Shown: piece after piece, positions 10,009 through 18,356 of the stretch
Position numbering within the stretch: position 1 is the first letter of the stretch
How the letters are laid out: each line of letters opens with the position of its first letter
DNA from: AWTP1-13 sp963797005
GTDB taxonomy: Bacteria; Pseudomonadota; Alphaproteobacteria; Rhizobiales; Hyphomicrobiaceae
NCBI GenBank assembly: GCA_963797005.1
Contig: CAWCOF010000003.1
Span: forward strand, 310,001 to 374,000
Direction of reading: 5' to 3'
DNA length: 64,000 nucleotides
Notes under the pieces: model-generated
What the model was told of the DNA's origin: nothing
The model's input: the letters and a program-made list of their open reading frames with translations, nothing else
Database searches by the model: none
Position numbers and translations under genes: made by a program

Positions 10009-11184
10009 TCAGGAGGGGGAAACGGCCAGATCGGCTCGGGGTCCCTTCACCACGATGATGGCAGCGATCAGGTTGAGGGTGATGCACAGCGCAATGGGGG
10101 CGGCATAGCTGCCGCCGGCGTCGCGCAGCAGGCCCAGAATGCCGGGACCGAAGGCGTAGGTGAACTGGCTCACGGCCGTCGACAGGCCGATCAGCATGCC
10201 GAACGAGGCCGCCTCGAACTCCCGCTGGATGATGAGCGAGGGAAGCGTGATGAGGTTGCCGACCGAGAAGCCGTAGACGGCGCAGGTGGCGAGCAGCACG
10301 CGGCCGTCCGCGGTCAGCGCCATGACGCCGAGCGCAACCGCCTGGCTCAGCAGGGAGAGCGCGGCGGCGAGCCGCTGGTTGAGCCGGTCGACGACGGTGC
10401 CGAGCAGCAGGCGGCCGACGATGGCCATGGCGGTCGTGATGGCGACGGCAAGCCCGGTCGTGGTCCGCCCGACGATGGGCTCCAGGAAAGCGATCTGGTG
10501 CACGAGGAATCCCGCCTGGGAAAAGAGCGCCAGCGCGGTGAAGGCGCTCACGCCGCGGAAAGCGGGATTGGCGAGCGCGGAGCGGCGCGTCCAGGCGGGC
10601 TTGGCCGGTGTGGCGGAGGCGCCTTCGGTCTGCGCCTGGGGAACGGGAACGTTCAAGACGCCGAAGGCGAGCGGCAGCGCAAGGAGCAGAATGAGCGCCG
10701 CGCCGGCGAGCATGGCAAACGTGAAGCCTTGCGCGGCGGCAAGAAACACCAATCCCGGAACAATGATGACCCCGCCGAAGCTGGCGCCGTTGAGGGCGAG
10801 AGAGATCGCCAGCCCCCGCTTTCTGCGAAACCACAGGCCCAGGATGTTGTTGATGGCGCCCAGGCTCATGTTTGCCCAGCCGAAGGCCATCACCAGATAG
10901 ACGACAAAAAGCTGCCAGGGCCTGGTGATGAAAGGCAGCGCCGCGGCCGATGAGGCGAAGGCGAGGCAGCCGATGAGGACGCAGGTGCGCACCCCGAGGC
11001 GGCGGATGGCGTCGCTTACGAAGGCGACCAGCACCGCGCTGAAGAGGTAGTAGCCCGTGCTAGCGCTCGAGATGAGAGAGGACGGCCACCCGTGCTGGCG
11101 CTGCAGCTCGGCCAGGTAGAAGCCGTGGCCGTAGAAGCCGAAACCCCAGGCCAGCACCGCCATGACGAAGCAGGCGAGCACCAC
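10009..11184 (-). CDS. MFS transporter
   Basis: At least 391 residues with 12 helices. The text before the given start reads in frame SLRYHGWRVVLACFVMAVLA, the usual first-helix region, so the real start is probably 30-80 bases further upstream. No ATG or GTG with a good ribosome-binding site is visible there, so the N-terminus may hide another indel. FRRKRGLAISLALNGASFGG and GRLLLGTVVDRLNQRLAAAL are the loop motifs of the MCT/OFA-like branch. The substrate is unknown. It is the third of three neighbouring MFS genes, none with a local regulator. Confidence 0.8.
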   Translation of the reverse strand: MVLACFVMAVLAWGFGFYGHGFYLAELQRQHGWPSSLISSASTGYYLFSAVLVAFVSDAIRRLGVRTCVLIGCLAFASSAAALPFITRPWQLFVVYLVMAFGWANMSLGAINNILGLWFRRKRGLAISLALNGASFGGVIIVPGLVFLAAAQGFTFAMLAGAALILLLALPLAFGVLNVPVPQAQTEGASATPAKPAWTRRSALANPAFRGVSAFTALALFSQAGFLVHQIAFLEPIVGRTTTGLAVAITTAMAIVGRLLLGTVVDRLNQRLAAALSLLSQAVALGVMALTADGRVLLATCAVYGFSVGNLITLPSLIIQREFEAASFGMLIGLSTAVSQFTYAFGPGILGLLRDAGGSYAAPIALCITLNLIAAIIVVKGPRADLAVSPS

Positions 11185-11257
11185 GCGCCAGCCGTGGTAG
11201 CGGAGCGAGGTTTCGTCCGGCGCTGGCGTGGAAGCTTGGCTGCCGATCGGTAACGTC

Positions 11258-11557
11258 CTAGCCGCGGCTGCCCTGGAACGCCCAGCTGCCGAGACCGCTG
11301 GCGCTCACGCTGCCGGTAATCTTGTCGCCCGCGACCGTGGCGGTGAACGCCAGCGTCAACGGCATGGGGTTCTTGATGGCGGCCTTGAAACTGATGCGGT
11401 CGCCGTCCGCCTTGCCGTCGACAACGTCGGTGGAGGCGCCCTCCTCGCTCGTCAGCCTGCCCGTGAGATCGCTGCCCGCCTCGGCCAGCGCCAGGGTGGC
11501 CCTGCGCTCGCCGATCGGCGTCTGCATGGTCAGTTTCCAGGTGCCGCCGACGGACAT
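11258..11557 (-). CDS. conserved hypothetical small beta-rich protein
   Basis: 99 residues, no signal peptide. It has alternating polar and hydrophobic strands: GTWKLTMQTPIGERRATLAL, GSDLTGRLTSEEGA, DRISFKAAIKNP and LAFTATVAGDKITGSVSASG. The pattern (GxWxLxxxTPxGxxxxTLxL ... GxVSxSGxGxWxF) is recognisable in small hypothetical proteins of proteobacteria and suggests a small beta-barrel. The function is unknown. The end of the gene is 30 bases upstream of the putative extended start of the MFS transporter, so it may precede that transporter in a transcript. Confidence 0.7.
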   Translation of the reverse strand: MSVGGTWKLTMQTPIGERRATLALAEAGSDLTGRLTSEEGASTDVVDGKADGDRISFKAAIKNPMPLTLAFTATVAGDKITGSVSASGLGSWAFQGSRG

Positions 11558-11677
11558 GCCTGACCTCCCGCTGGGATGCGCCCATCAACTGCAAAGTGGG
11601 CCAAGGCAGGCCAGTTAGCGCGACAACTCCTGCCGTGGCAAACGAAATTGCCGCCGCGCAATTGGCGGGCTGAGCCG

Positions 11678-12406
11678 TCAGGCCGCCGAGCGCAGCGCCG
11701 CCGCGCCCGAGCGTGCAAACAGCATGCGGCGCTCGAAGAAGCTGGAGCGGAAGAAGGGATTGCGCTGCAGCACCCGCTCGCGCGCGGTGGGGTAGTCGAG
11801 GGCCATGAGGCTGATCGGCTTGGTGAGCGAGGGATAGTGCCGCGGCTCGCAAATGAGGCGGTGCCCGAAGACGCGCTTGTAGAATGCCTGGTGCTCGGCG
11901 CGGACGGTGGCCAGCAGCATGTTGGCGGCAAAGTACTCCGAGGCCAGCCAGGCGAGCCGGGTCGTCACGTAACACAGCTCGGGATGGCGGCGCGAAGCGG
12001 TCCGGTCGGCGACGAAGCGTGTGGGATCGATCACCGTCCGGCCGGCGGCGATCACCGGCGACAACAGGTCGGAGAAGACGTTGAGCGCCGGCAGCTGCGG
12101 ATGGGCCCGCGTGGCAACGTGCAGGCGGATCGAGCTTGCAAGCTCGCCATCCACGTGGACGCCGAAGATCAACGCATTGGCGGTTTCGTCGAGATCGTCG
12201 CAGAAGCGCTCACCGGGGCTTGGCGGGATGGCGCCTTCCCATCGGTAGGCCGCATAGCGGAGCCTGAAAATTGCTTCCCGCTCCTCCGCCGTCTCGACCC
12301 GGCGATAGTCGACCCGCTCCAGCAGTCTCAGGACACGATCGGAAAGGCTTGGTGTCTGCCGGGCCTCGCTAGGAAGCTGCGGGACCTGAAATGCCAACGC
12401 TACCAT
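11678..12406 (-). CDS. N-acyl amino acid synthase FeeM domain protein
   Basis: 242 residues related to FeeM, a GNAT-fold enzyme that joins a fatty acyl chain from acyl-ACP to an amino acid. Visible elements are EAIFRLRYAAYRWEGAIPP near residue 43 (the conserved acyl-carrier-facing start of this family), LASSIRLHVATRA in the core strand, RTVIDPTRFVAD, and the later helix ASEYFAANMLLATVRAEHQAFY. FeeM products are long-chain N-acyl amino acids with signalling or surfactant roles. The C-terminal FFRSSFFERRMLFARSG is not recognised. It diverges from the GGDEF-EAL gene across an AT-rich spacer. The product and amino-acid substrate cannot be predicted. Confidence 0.8.
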   Translation of the reverse strand: MVALAFQVPQLPSEARQTPSLSDRVLRLLERVDYRRVETAEEREAIFRLRYAAYRWEGAIPPSPGERFCDDLDETANALIFGVHVDGELASSIRLHVATRAHPQLPALNVFSDLLSPVIAAGRTVIDPTRFVADRTASRRHPELCYVTTRLAWLASEYFAANMLLATVRAEHQAFYKRVFGHRLICEPRHYPSLTKPISLMALDYPTARERVLQRNPFFRSSFFERRMLFARSGAAALRSAA

Positions 12407-12784
12407 TGCGCTACTCCGCTAAACTCTACCCCTTGCGCGATAGTAAGGTTAACATAAAATTCAGATAAGTAAACATTAACTTAACGCGGCGGGCAATATG
12501 GTAAAGATATGGTTAAATCATGAGCCGCATTGACGCAGCACTGAGCATATGCGCGGGCTCAACTCTTATACAACTATTCGCGTATTGGTCATGCATCTCA
12601 CTTGTGCCTCAGTTTCGCCGCGCAGGCGGCCAACATCTTGTGCCAATTTGATACAAAACTGAAATCTAAACTGACCATGCCGTCGCACGAGCCGTACGGC
12701 CGCGCGCAATTGAACGAAAATTCATGCCCTTGGCCGAACCTGCACCCAGGAGGGTGCGCCCTAGTCGGCGCATGCGGGGAGACT
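12407..12784. promoter_or_regulatory. AT-rich divergent intergenic region
   Basis: 378 bases between the FeeM-domain gene (left, minus) and the GGDEF-EAL gene (right, plus). The stretch 12440-12560 is strikingly AT-rich for this genome, with runs such as TTAACATAAAATTCAGATAAG and GGTAAAGATATGGTTAAATC. It must hold both promoters, but I cannot place -35/-10 boxes with confidence. No gene was found in it. The ribosome-binding site GGGGAGA lies directly before the ATG at 12785. Confidence 0.5.
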
Positions 12785-15113
12785 ATGGAATTCTGGCATC
12801 ACCAACCGCGACGCAGGGAACCGAAGGAGCCACCGGCCGAGATCTACATCTCGCTGGTCGACTCGCTCTTCAAGGATTTCCGCAGCCTGTTCGTGGGCTC
12901 GATCGCGGCCTCGGTTACCGCGTTCATCACGGCCTGGAAGACAGGCGAGCCGGCGCTCTACCTGTGCTCGATGGGCATCGTCGTGGTGGCCTGCCTGCGG
13001 GCTTTGGACGTGCGCGCGTTCGAGCAGCGTCGGGAGCAGTTGGCCACGGTCGCCGAGGCGCGACGGTGGGAGGCGCGCTATGTAACGGGCGCCGCCGCAC
13101 ACGTGGCCGTGCTGGGCATCTGGTGCCTCGTTGCCTTTGCCAAGACGACTGATCCCTTCGTGCAGATCTCCAGCTTCTCGCTGACGCTGGCCTACATGAT
13201 CGGCATCTCGGGCCGCAACTTTGCCAGCAGCCGGCTCGTCAACGCGCAGATCATATGCGCCGGCGTGCCCATGACGCTGGCGCTGGTGATGATGGGCGGC
13301 GCCTACTACACGGTGCTGGCCTTCGTGCTGGTGCCCTTCTTCGTGACCTTGAAGTTCATCTCCGACAGGCTGCGCGTGGTCCTGCTCGATGCGGTGATCG
13401 CGGGCCGGGACGTGAGCTGCCTCGCGGCGCGGTTCGATAGCGCGCTCAACAACATGCCGAACGGGCTGTGCATGTTCGATGCGGAGCGGCACGTAGTGGT
13501 TGCCAACAAGCGGCTTGCCGAGCTTCTCAAGGTTCCTGCGGTCATCGCCGGCACGGCCATGTCGTCGCGCGAGCTCATCTTGCGGTGCGTCGACGGCGGA
13601 ACGCTGTCGGCGCCGGACGCCGAGCGGCTGGCGGTCGAGTTCGAGGGCAGGCTCTCGGCCAAGGCCGGGGGAGAGCTCTGCTTCGAGACGCAAGAGGGCC
13701 GGACGCTGGAGCTCACCTTCCAGCCCATGCCCGGCGGCGGCTCGGTCGTGCTGTTTGAGGACATCACCGAGCGCGAGGCCGCGCAGGCCAAGATCAACCA
13801 GCTGGCGCGCTACGACGTGCTGACCGATCTTCCCAATCGCGCCTTCTTCCGCGAGCAGATGGATGCTGCCGTCGGCGCGCTGAGGCAGCGGGGGCCGTTC
13901 GCCATACATTTCATCGATCTCGACGAGTTCAAGGGTGTCAACGACACGCTGGGGCATCCCTGCGGCGACGAGCTGCTGCGCGCCGTTGCCGAGCGGCTGC
14001 GCGGCGTGGTGCGCGAAACCGATATCGTGGCCCGCTTCGGCGGAGACGAGTTCGTGCTGCTGCAGTACCCGCTGGGCCACCCCAAGGAAGCGGTGGCGCT
14101 CGCCGAGCGCATGGTCGCGATCCTGGGCGAACCCTTCCAGATCAGCGGTCAGGAGGTCGTGGTCGGGGCCAGCATCGGCATCACGCTGGCGCCGCGCGAC
14201 GGCAGCCATGCCGACCAGCTGCTCAAGAACGCCGACATGGCGCTCTACCGGGCCAAGGCCGATGGCCGGCGCGCCTGGCGCTTCTTCGAGCAGGGCATGG
14301 ACGTGATGGCGCAGGCGCGGCGCAGCCTTCAGGTGGACCTGCGCAACGCGCTCGCCGCCGACGCGCTCGAGGTCTACTACCAGCCGCTGCTCAACCTGCA
14401 CACCCATCGCATCTCGACCTGCGAGGCCTTGCTGCGCTGGCCGCATCCGGTGCGCGGCATGATCCCGCCGGCGGAGTTCATTCCCGTGGCGGAGGAGACG
14501 GGCCTCATTGTCGAGATCGGCAACCGGGTTCTGCGCCAAGCCTGCGCCGAGTGCGTGAAGTGGCCGCAGCACGTCAGCGTGGCCGTGAACATGTCGGCGA
14601 TCCAATTCCGGCGCAGCAACGTGGCCGAAGACATCAGGGAAGCGCTCGAGGCCTCCGGGCTGCCAGCCCACAGGCTGGAGATCGAAATCACCGAATCGGT
14701 GTTCCTCGATGACACCGAGGTGACGCGGCGCTGGCTGAACGAGCTCCAGAGAATGGGCGTCAGGGTCTCGCTCGATGATTTCGGCACGGGCTACTCGAGC
14801 TTGAGCTACCTGCACAGCTACCCGCTCAACAAGGTCAAGATCGACCGCTCCTTCCTGCAGGGGATCGGGACCAGCGAGCGGCCGCTCAACCTGCTCTATG
14901 GGGTGGCACGCCTCAGTGCCCAGCTCGGCATGACGGTCGCCGCGGAAGGGATCGAGACCAGGGAGCAGCTCGACGCTGCTGGCACGCGAGCCGGCCATCG
15001 AGGAGGTGCAGGGCTACCTGATCGGCGTGCCCATGCCGAAGGCGGATCTGCGCAAGATACTGCTCGCGCCCGACCTCCATCTCGCCAATGCGGGCCTGAG
15101 CCGGGTCGCCTGA
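12785..15113 (+). CDS. membrane PAS-GGDEF-EAL protein (cyclic-di-GMP turnover), frameshift near the end
   Basis: About 775 residues after correction. Residues 20-200 hold around five transmembrane helices. A PAS-like segment starts near 215 (FDSALNNMPNGLCMFD). The GGDEF domain has FGGDEFVLLQ near 419, so cyclase activity is expected; there is no obvious RxxD inhibitory site just upstream. The EAL domain carries EALLRW near 546, DDFGTGYSS near 663 and AEGIETREQL, so phosphodiesterase residues are present. One extra G near 14971 breaks the frame; corrected, it ends EEVQGYLIGVPMPKADLRKI and the stop at 15111. It is bifunctional in sequence; which activity dominates is unknown. Unlike in many such proteins, no periplasmic sensor domain is evident. 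Confidence 0.85.
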
Positions 15114-15147
15114 TCACCGTTCGCCTCTCCCATGCCCCCGGAATGAC

Positions 15148-15175
15148 GGCGGGACCGCCACAAGGGGATCCCGCC
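15148..15175. terminator. inverted repeat, possible bidirectional terminator
   Basis: GGCGGGA (15148-15154) pairs with TCCCGCC (15169-15175) across a 14-base loop, between two converging genes. There is no T-run on either side, so termination is only suggested by position. Confidence 0.35.
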
Positions 15176-15187
15176 GGCCTGTTGCAT

Positions 15188-15436
15188 TCAGCGGCCGTTG
15201 TAGTTGACCTGCCGGTCGCGCGGCATGCCGTAGACCACCGAGTCCACCTCGCTTCGGCTCAGGCCGATGTCGCGCAAGGTCGCATCGTCGAGATCGAACA
15301 GGATGCGCGCCGTTGCGCGCTTGGCTCGGCGGACCTGATAGGCGGTCCATTCCCGCTTCAGGAAGCCCGCGACCGATTGCGACAGTGAGGTCGGTCGCGG
15401 ATTTGACAGGACGTGTGTGGCGTGAGCCATGACCAA
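15188..15436 (-). CDS. DUF1127 domain-containing protein
   Basis: 82 residues. The C-terminal AKRATARILFDLDDATLRDIGLSRSEVDSVVYG matches DUF1127 (YjiS-like), where an arginine-rich helix is followed by LDDxxLxDIGLxRxEI. Small DUF1127 proteins in alphaproteobacteria have been linked to RNA turnover and to phosphate or carbon metabolism, but no role is established for this one. The start may be the ATG at 15436 or the one six bases later. It is followed upstream by another small gene in the same direction. Confidence 0.85.
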   Translation of the reverse strand: MVMAHATHVLSNPRPTSLSQSVAGFLKREWTAYQVRRAKRATARILFDLDDATLRDIGLSRSEVDSVVYGMPRDRQVNYNGR

Positions 15437-15469
15437 CTCCTTTGTTACGGCGGCGCTTGCGCGTCTCGT

Positions 15470-15655
15470 TCAGCGGCAGGCTGCGGCGGAGAGCGACGGC
15501 TCGGGGTTGGCCGCGTCGGCTGCCGGCTTGCGCCGGAACAGCGGGAGGATGAAGTCGCGCACCGCCTGCGCGCGCTCCACGTGGGCGCGCCGAATGAGGG
15601 CGTCGACGTCATCCGGGGTGACTTGCTCGTAGGGGTAGGGGTGGTTGGTCAGCAT
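15470..15655 (-). CDS. small hypothetical protein
   Basis: 61 residues: MLTNHPYPYEQVTPDDVDAL, then IRRAHVERAQAVRDFILPLF and a polar tail. The helix RAHxERAxxxRDxI is typical of short alphaproteobacterial proteins that sit next to DUF1127 genes. No function is known. It precedes the DUF1127 gene by 33 bases on the same strand and diverges from the LysR gene. Its AT-richer upstream region (15656-15764) is shared with the LysR promoter. Confidence 0.6.
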   Translation of the reverse strand: MLTNHPYPYEQVTPDDVDALIRRAHVERAQAVRDFILPLFRRKPAADAANPEPSLSAAACR

Positions 15656-15764
15656 TTTTAGAATTCCTCATCCGAAGTTGTCGTGAGCGTTGAAATAGGT
15701 TGATAACTGCGCGGCCACAAACGATAATAACTCTCCCGAGGGATGAGATAAGCTAAATCGTCAT

Positions 15765-16739
15765 ATGCGCCGACCGCTGCCACCGCTGAATGCGCTCAGG
15801 GCCTTCGAGGCCACCGCCCGCCATCTGAGCTTCTCCAAGGCGGCCGAGGAGCTGCACGTCACCCCGGCCGCGCTCAGCCATCAGATCCGGGGCCTGGAAG
15901 ACCTGCTCGGCCTCAAGCTGTTCTTCCGGCGCGCGCGGGCCATCGAGCTGACGGAGGCCGCGCGGTTGGTCTATCCGGGGATCCGCACGGGCTTCGAGAG
16001 CCTGCGCGACGCCGTCGACCAGCTGGAACGCGGCAGGCAGGATCGCGTGCTGGTCGTCAGCGCGACGCCCGGCCTGACGGCCAAGTGGCTGGTGCCGCGG
16101 CTCTACCGTTTTCTCGCCAAGCACCCCGACATCGATACCCGCATCACCGCCAGCGCCGGCTACGCCAACTTCACGTCGGATGGCGTGGACGTGGGCATCC
16201 GTCTGACCAATGGCGTGCATCCCGATCTTTACGTGGAGAAGCTGTCCGACGAGTGGGTGCTGCCGCTGTGCAGCCCGCGCCTGCTCGAGAGCGGCCGGCC
16301 GCTGCGCGCTCCGGAGGATCTCGCGCACTTCACGCTGATCCAGGTCGACCTGCCCGGGGTCGTACCGACCTGGGCCGATTGGCTGGACATAGCCGGCATC
16401 AAGGGCCTCGATACGATGCGCGGGCTTCGCCTCAACGTCGCCGACCACGCCCTGGACGCGGCGAGCGAGGGTGTGGGCGTGGTGCTCGGCTACAAGGTGG
16501 TCGCGTCCCACGACATCTGCCTGGGGCGCCTCGTCGTGCCGTTCGGGCCGGAGGTGCCGGTGCCGGGCCGGGCCTACCACTTCGTCTGTCCCAAGGGTCA
16601 GGAGAAGCGGCCGGCGATCAAGGCCTTCCGCGACTGGGTGTTCGCCGAGATCGAGGAGACGGCAGCGATGTTGCGGCGGGTCCCGATCGGCGGCAAAAAG
16701 GCTGCGCGAAATCCAGCTGCGAAGAAGGCACCGGCCTGA
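15765..16739 (+). CDS. LysR family transcriptional regulator (GcvA-like)
   Basis: 324 residues. The N-terminal helix-turn-helix reads PPLNALRAFEATARHLSFSK and AAEELHVTPAALSHQIRGLE, the exact GcvA-subgroup pattern. The periplasmic-binding-like effector domain follows, with FTSDGVDVGIRLTNGVHPDL and GVGVVLGYKVVASHDICLGR. A lysine/alanine-rich tail (KKAARNPAAKKAPA) ends the protein. It is co-directional with, and 13 bases from, a tartrate/D-malate dehydrogenase gene, so it may regulate hydroxyacid use; this is inference. It is also divergent from the DUF1127 pair, the usual place for LysR targets. Confidence 0.9.
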   Translation: MRRPLPPLNALRAFEATARHLSFSKAAEELHVTPAALSHQIRGLEDLLGLKLFFRRARAIELTEAARLVYPGIRTGFESLRDAVDQLERGRQDRVLVVSATPGLTAKWLVPRLYRFLAKHPDIDTRITASAGYANFTSDGVDVGIRLTNGVHPDLYVEKLSDEWVLPLCSPRLLESGRPLRAPEDLAHFTLIQVDLPGVVPTWADWLDIAGIKGLDTMRGLRLNVADHALDAASEGVGVVLGYKVVASHDICLGRLVVPFGPEVPVPGRAYHFVCPKGQEKRPAIKAFRDWVFAEIEETAAMLRRVPIGGKKAARNPAAKKAPA

Positions 16740-16752
16740 GGAGCAAAATTCC

Positions 16753-17826
16753 GTGCGAACCTATCGGATAGCGGCAATCCCCGGAGATGGCATCGGCGTG
16801 GAAGTGGTCGCTGCCGGCGTCAAGGTGCTCGAGACCTGCGCGCGCCGCGATGGCTTCGCGGTCAGCGTCGACCATTTCGACTGGGGCTCGGAGCGCTACA
16901 AGAAGACCGGCGCATTCATGCCCGCGAACGGCCTCGATCTGATCAAGGGCCACGACGCCATCCTGTTCGGCTCCGCGGGGGCGCCGGACGTGCCCGACCA
17001 CATCACGCTGTGGGGGCTTCGGCTCGCCATCTGCCAGCCCTTCGACCAGTACGCCAACGTACGGCCGACACGCATCCTGCCGGGCATCGTCAGCCCCCTC
17101 AGGAACGTGTCGGGGCCGGAGCTCGATTGGGTGATCGTGCGGGAGAACTCGGAGGGCGAGTATGCCGGCGTCGGCGGGCGCGCCCATCGCGGGCTGCCGG
17201 AGGAGGTGGCAACCGACGTCTCCATCTTCACGCGCGCGGGCGTCACGCGCATCATGCGCTTCGCCTTCGAGCTGGCCCGCGCGCGCCCGCGCAAGCTGCT
17301 CACGGTGGTCACCAAGTCGAACGCCCAGCGCCATGCCATGGTGATGTGGGACGAGATCGCCGCCGAGGTCGCCGCCGGCTATCCGGACGTGCGCTGGGAC
17401 AAGATGCTGGTCGACGCCATGACCATGCGCATGACCTTGCGGCCGGAGTCGATCGACACCGTCGTTGCCAGCAACCTGCACGCCGACATCCTGTCGGACC
17501 TGGCGGCGGCGCTCGCGGGCTCGCTCGGTATCGCGCCCACGGCAAACCTGAACCCGGAGAGGCGGTTCCCCTCCATGTTCGAGCCGATCCACGGCTCGGC
17601 GTTCGACATCGTCGGCAAGGGGATCGCCAATCCGGTCGGCACGTTCTGGTCCGGCGTGATGCTGCTCGAGCATCTGGGAGAGAAGAGCGCCGCGGCACGG
17701 CTCATGCGAGCAATCGAGCGCGTCACGGCCGACAAGAGCCTGCACACGCCTGATCTGGGCGGCAAGGCAACGACCGACGCGGTCACGGCCGCCGTCTGCG
17801 AGGCCCTGCTGGGCGACAATCGGTAG
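16753..17826 (+). CDS. tartrate dehydrogenase / D-malate dehydrogenase (decarboxylating)
   Basis: 357 residues from a GTG start (VRTYRIAAIPGDGIGVEVVA), the length of TtuC/DmlA enzymes. Family markers are GDGIG at the N-terminus, NVRPTRILPGI, the substrate-binding VIVRENSEGEYAGVGGR, TKSNAQRHAMVMWDE, and the metal/NAD region LHADILSDLAAALAGSLGI with EPIHGSAFDIVGKGIANP. GVGGRAHRG rather than a leucine-binding loop separates it from 3-isopropylmalate dehydrogenase. It oxidatively decarboxylates D-malate or tartrate with NAD. It follows the LysR gene closely and is probably its partner. I give no symbol because ttuC and dmlA cannot be told apart here. Confidence 0.88.
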   Translation: MRTYRIAAIPGDGIGVEVVAAGVKVLETCARRDGFAVSVDHFDWGSERYKKTGAFMPANGLDLIKGHDAILFGSAGAPDVPDHITLWGLRLAICQPFDQYANVRPTRILPGIVSPLRNVSGPELDWVIVRENSEGEYAGVGGRAHRGLPEEVATDVSIFTRAGVTRIMRFAFELARARPRKLLTVVTKSNAQRHAMVMWDEIAAEVAAGYPDVRWDKMLVDAMTMRMTLRPESIDTVVASNLHADILSDLAAALAGSLGIAPTANLNPERRFPSMFEPIHGSAFDIVGKGIANPVGTFWSGVMLLEHLGEKSAAARLMRAIERVTADKSLHTPDLGGKATTDAVTAAVCEALLGDNR

Positions 17827-17862
17827 GCTGGCTGGCCAATAGGCTGGCCGGCGCAAACTCGC

Positions 17863-18159
17863 CTACGCGGACAGGAAGCGCACCGCGACGCGCGCGGTCT
17901 CGCGGCGCACGACCTCGACGCGGCGCGACCGCCCCGCGCTGTCGTGCAGCTCGAACTGGTCCGGCACCGCCGAGACCGGGGCCATCAGCAGCGCGCCGGA
18001 GCTCGAGATGTTGACGATGCAGCACCTGACCGCTCGGCCGCCGGGCGTGATGATGCGCGCGGCAAGCGAGGTGTCCTGTCTGGGCGCGCCGCGGCGTTCC
18101 GCCCCGGTGGGCTGGTCCGTCGTTTGGCGTCTGCCGAACTCACGCGAGGAACTTGTCAT
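17863..18159 (-). CDS. PilZ domain protein (cyclic-di-GMP receptor)
   Basis: 98 residues, essentially one PilZ domain. The RxxxR element is in ERRGAPRQDTSLAARI and the (D/N)xSxxG element in CIVNISSSGALLMAP, the two cyclic-di-GMP contact motifs, both complete. A C-terminal strand VEVVRRETARVAVRFLS closes the barrel. It is a single-domain receptor with no output domain, so it probably acts by binding another protein. A GGDEF-EAL gene lies 2.7 kb away and a polysaccharide deacetylase is the next gene, but neither is in an operon with it. Confidence 0.88.
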   Translation of the reverse strand: MTSSSREFGRRQTTDQPTGAERRGAPRQDTSLAARIITPGGRAVRCCIVNISSSGALLMAPVSAVPDQFELHDSAGRSRRVEVVRRETARVAVRFLSA

Positions 18160-18356
18160 CTGGCGGGGAGGGTCTGGTTGCCTCCGACGCTGCTAGCGGG
18201 GCATCTCCTAACGCGCCGTAAATGTCGTCGCCCAACTCCGCCGAAGACGCGCAGATGCATGGACACGACCATGCTTTGCCACCGTGTCCTCTGGTGGACC
18301 CGGTCTGGATCAACGCGGGAAAGGAACGCCGTGGAGGCCCGGGGCCGTCGACGCGC

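Noticed and set aside
8133..10058. 641-residue plus-strand frame across two MFS genes
   Set aside because: It spans the junction of two converging genes with intact motifs and is low-complexity; judged a shadow frame.
12761..14998. 745-residue minus-strand frame opposite the GGDEF-EAL gene
   Set aside because: The opposite strand encodes clear PAS, GGDEF and EAL domains; this frame has no recognisable motif.
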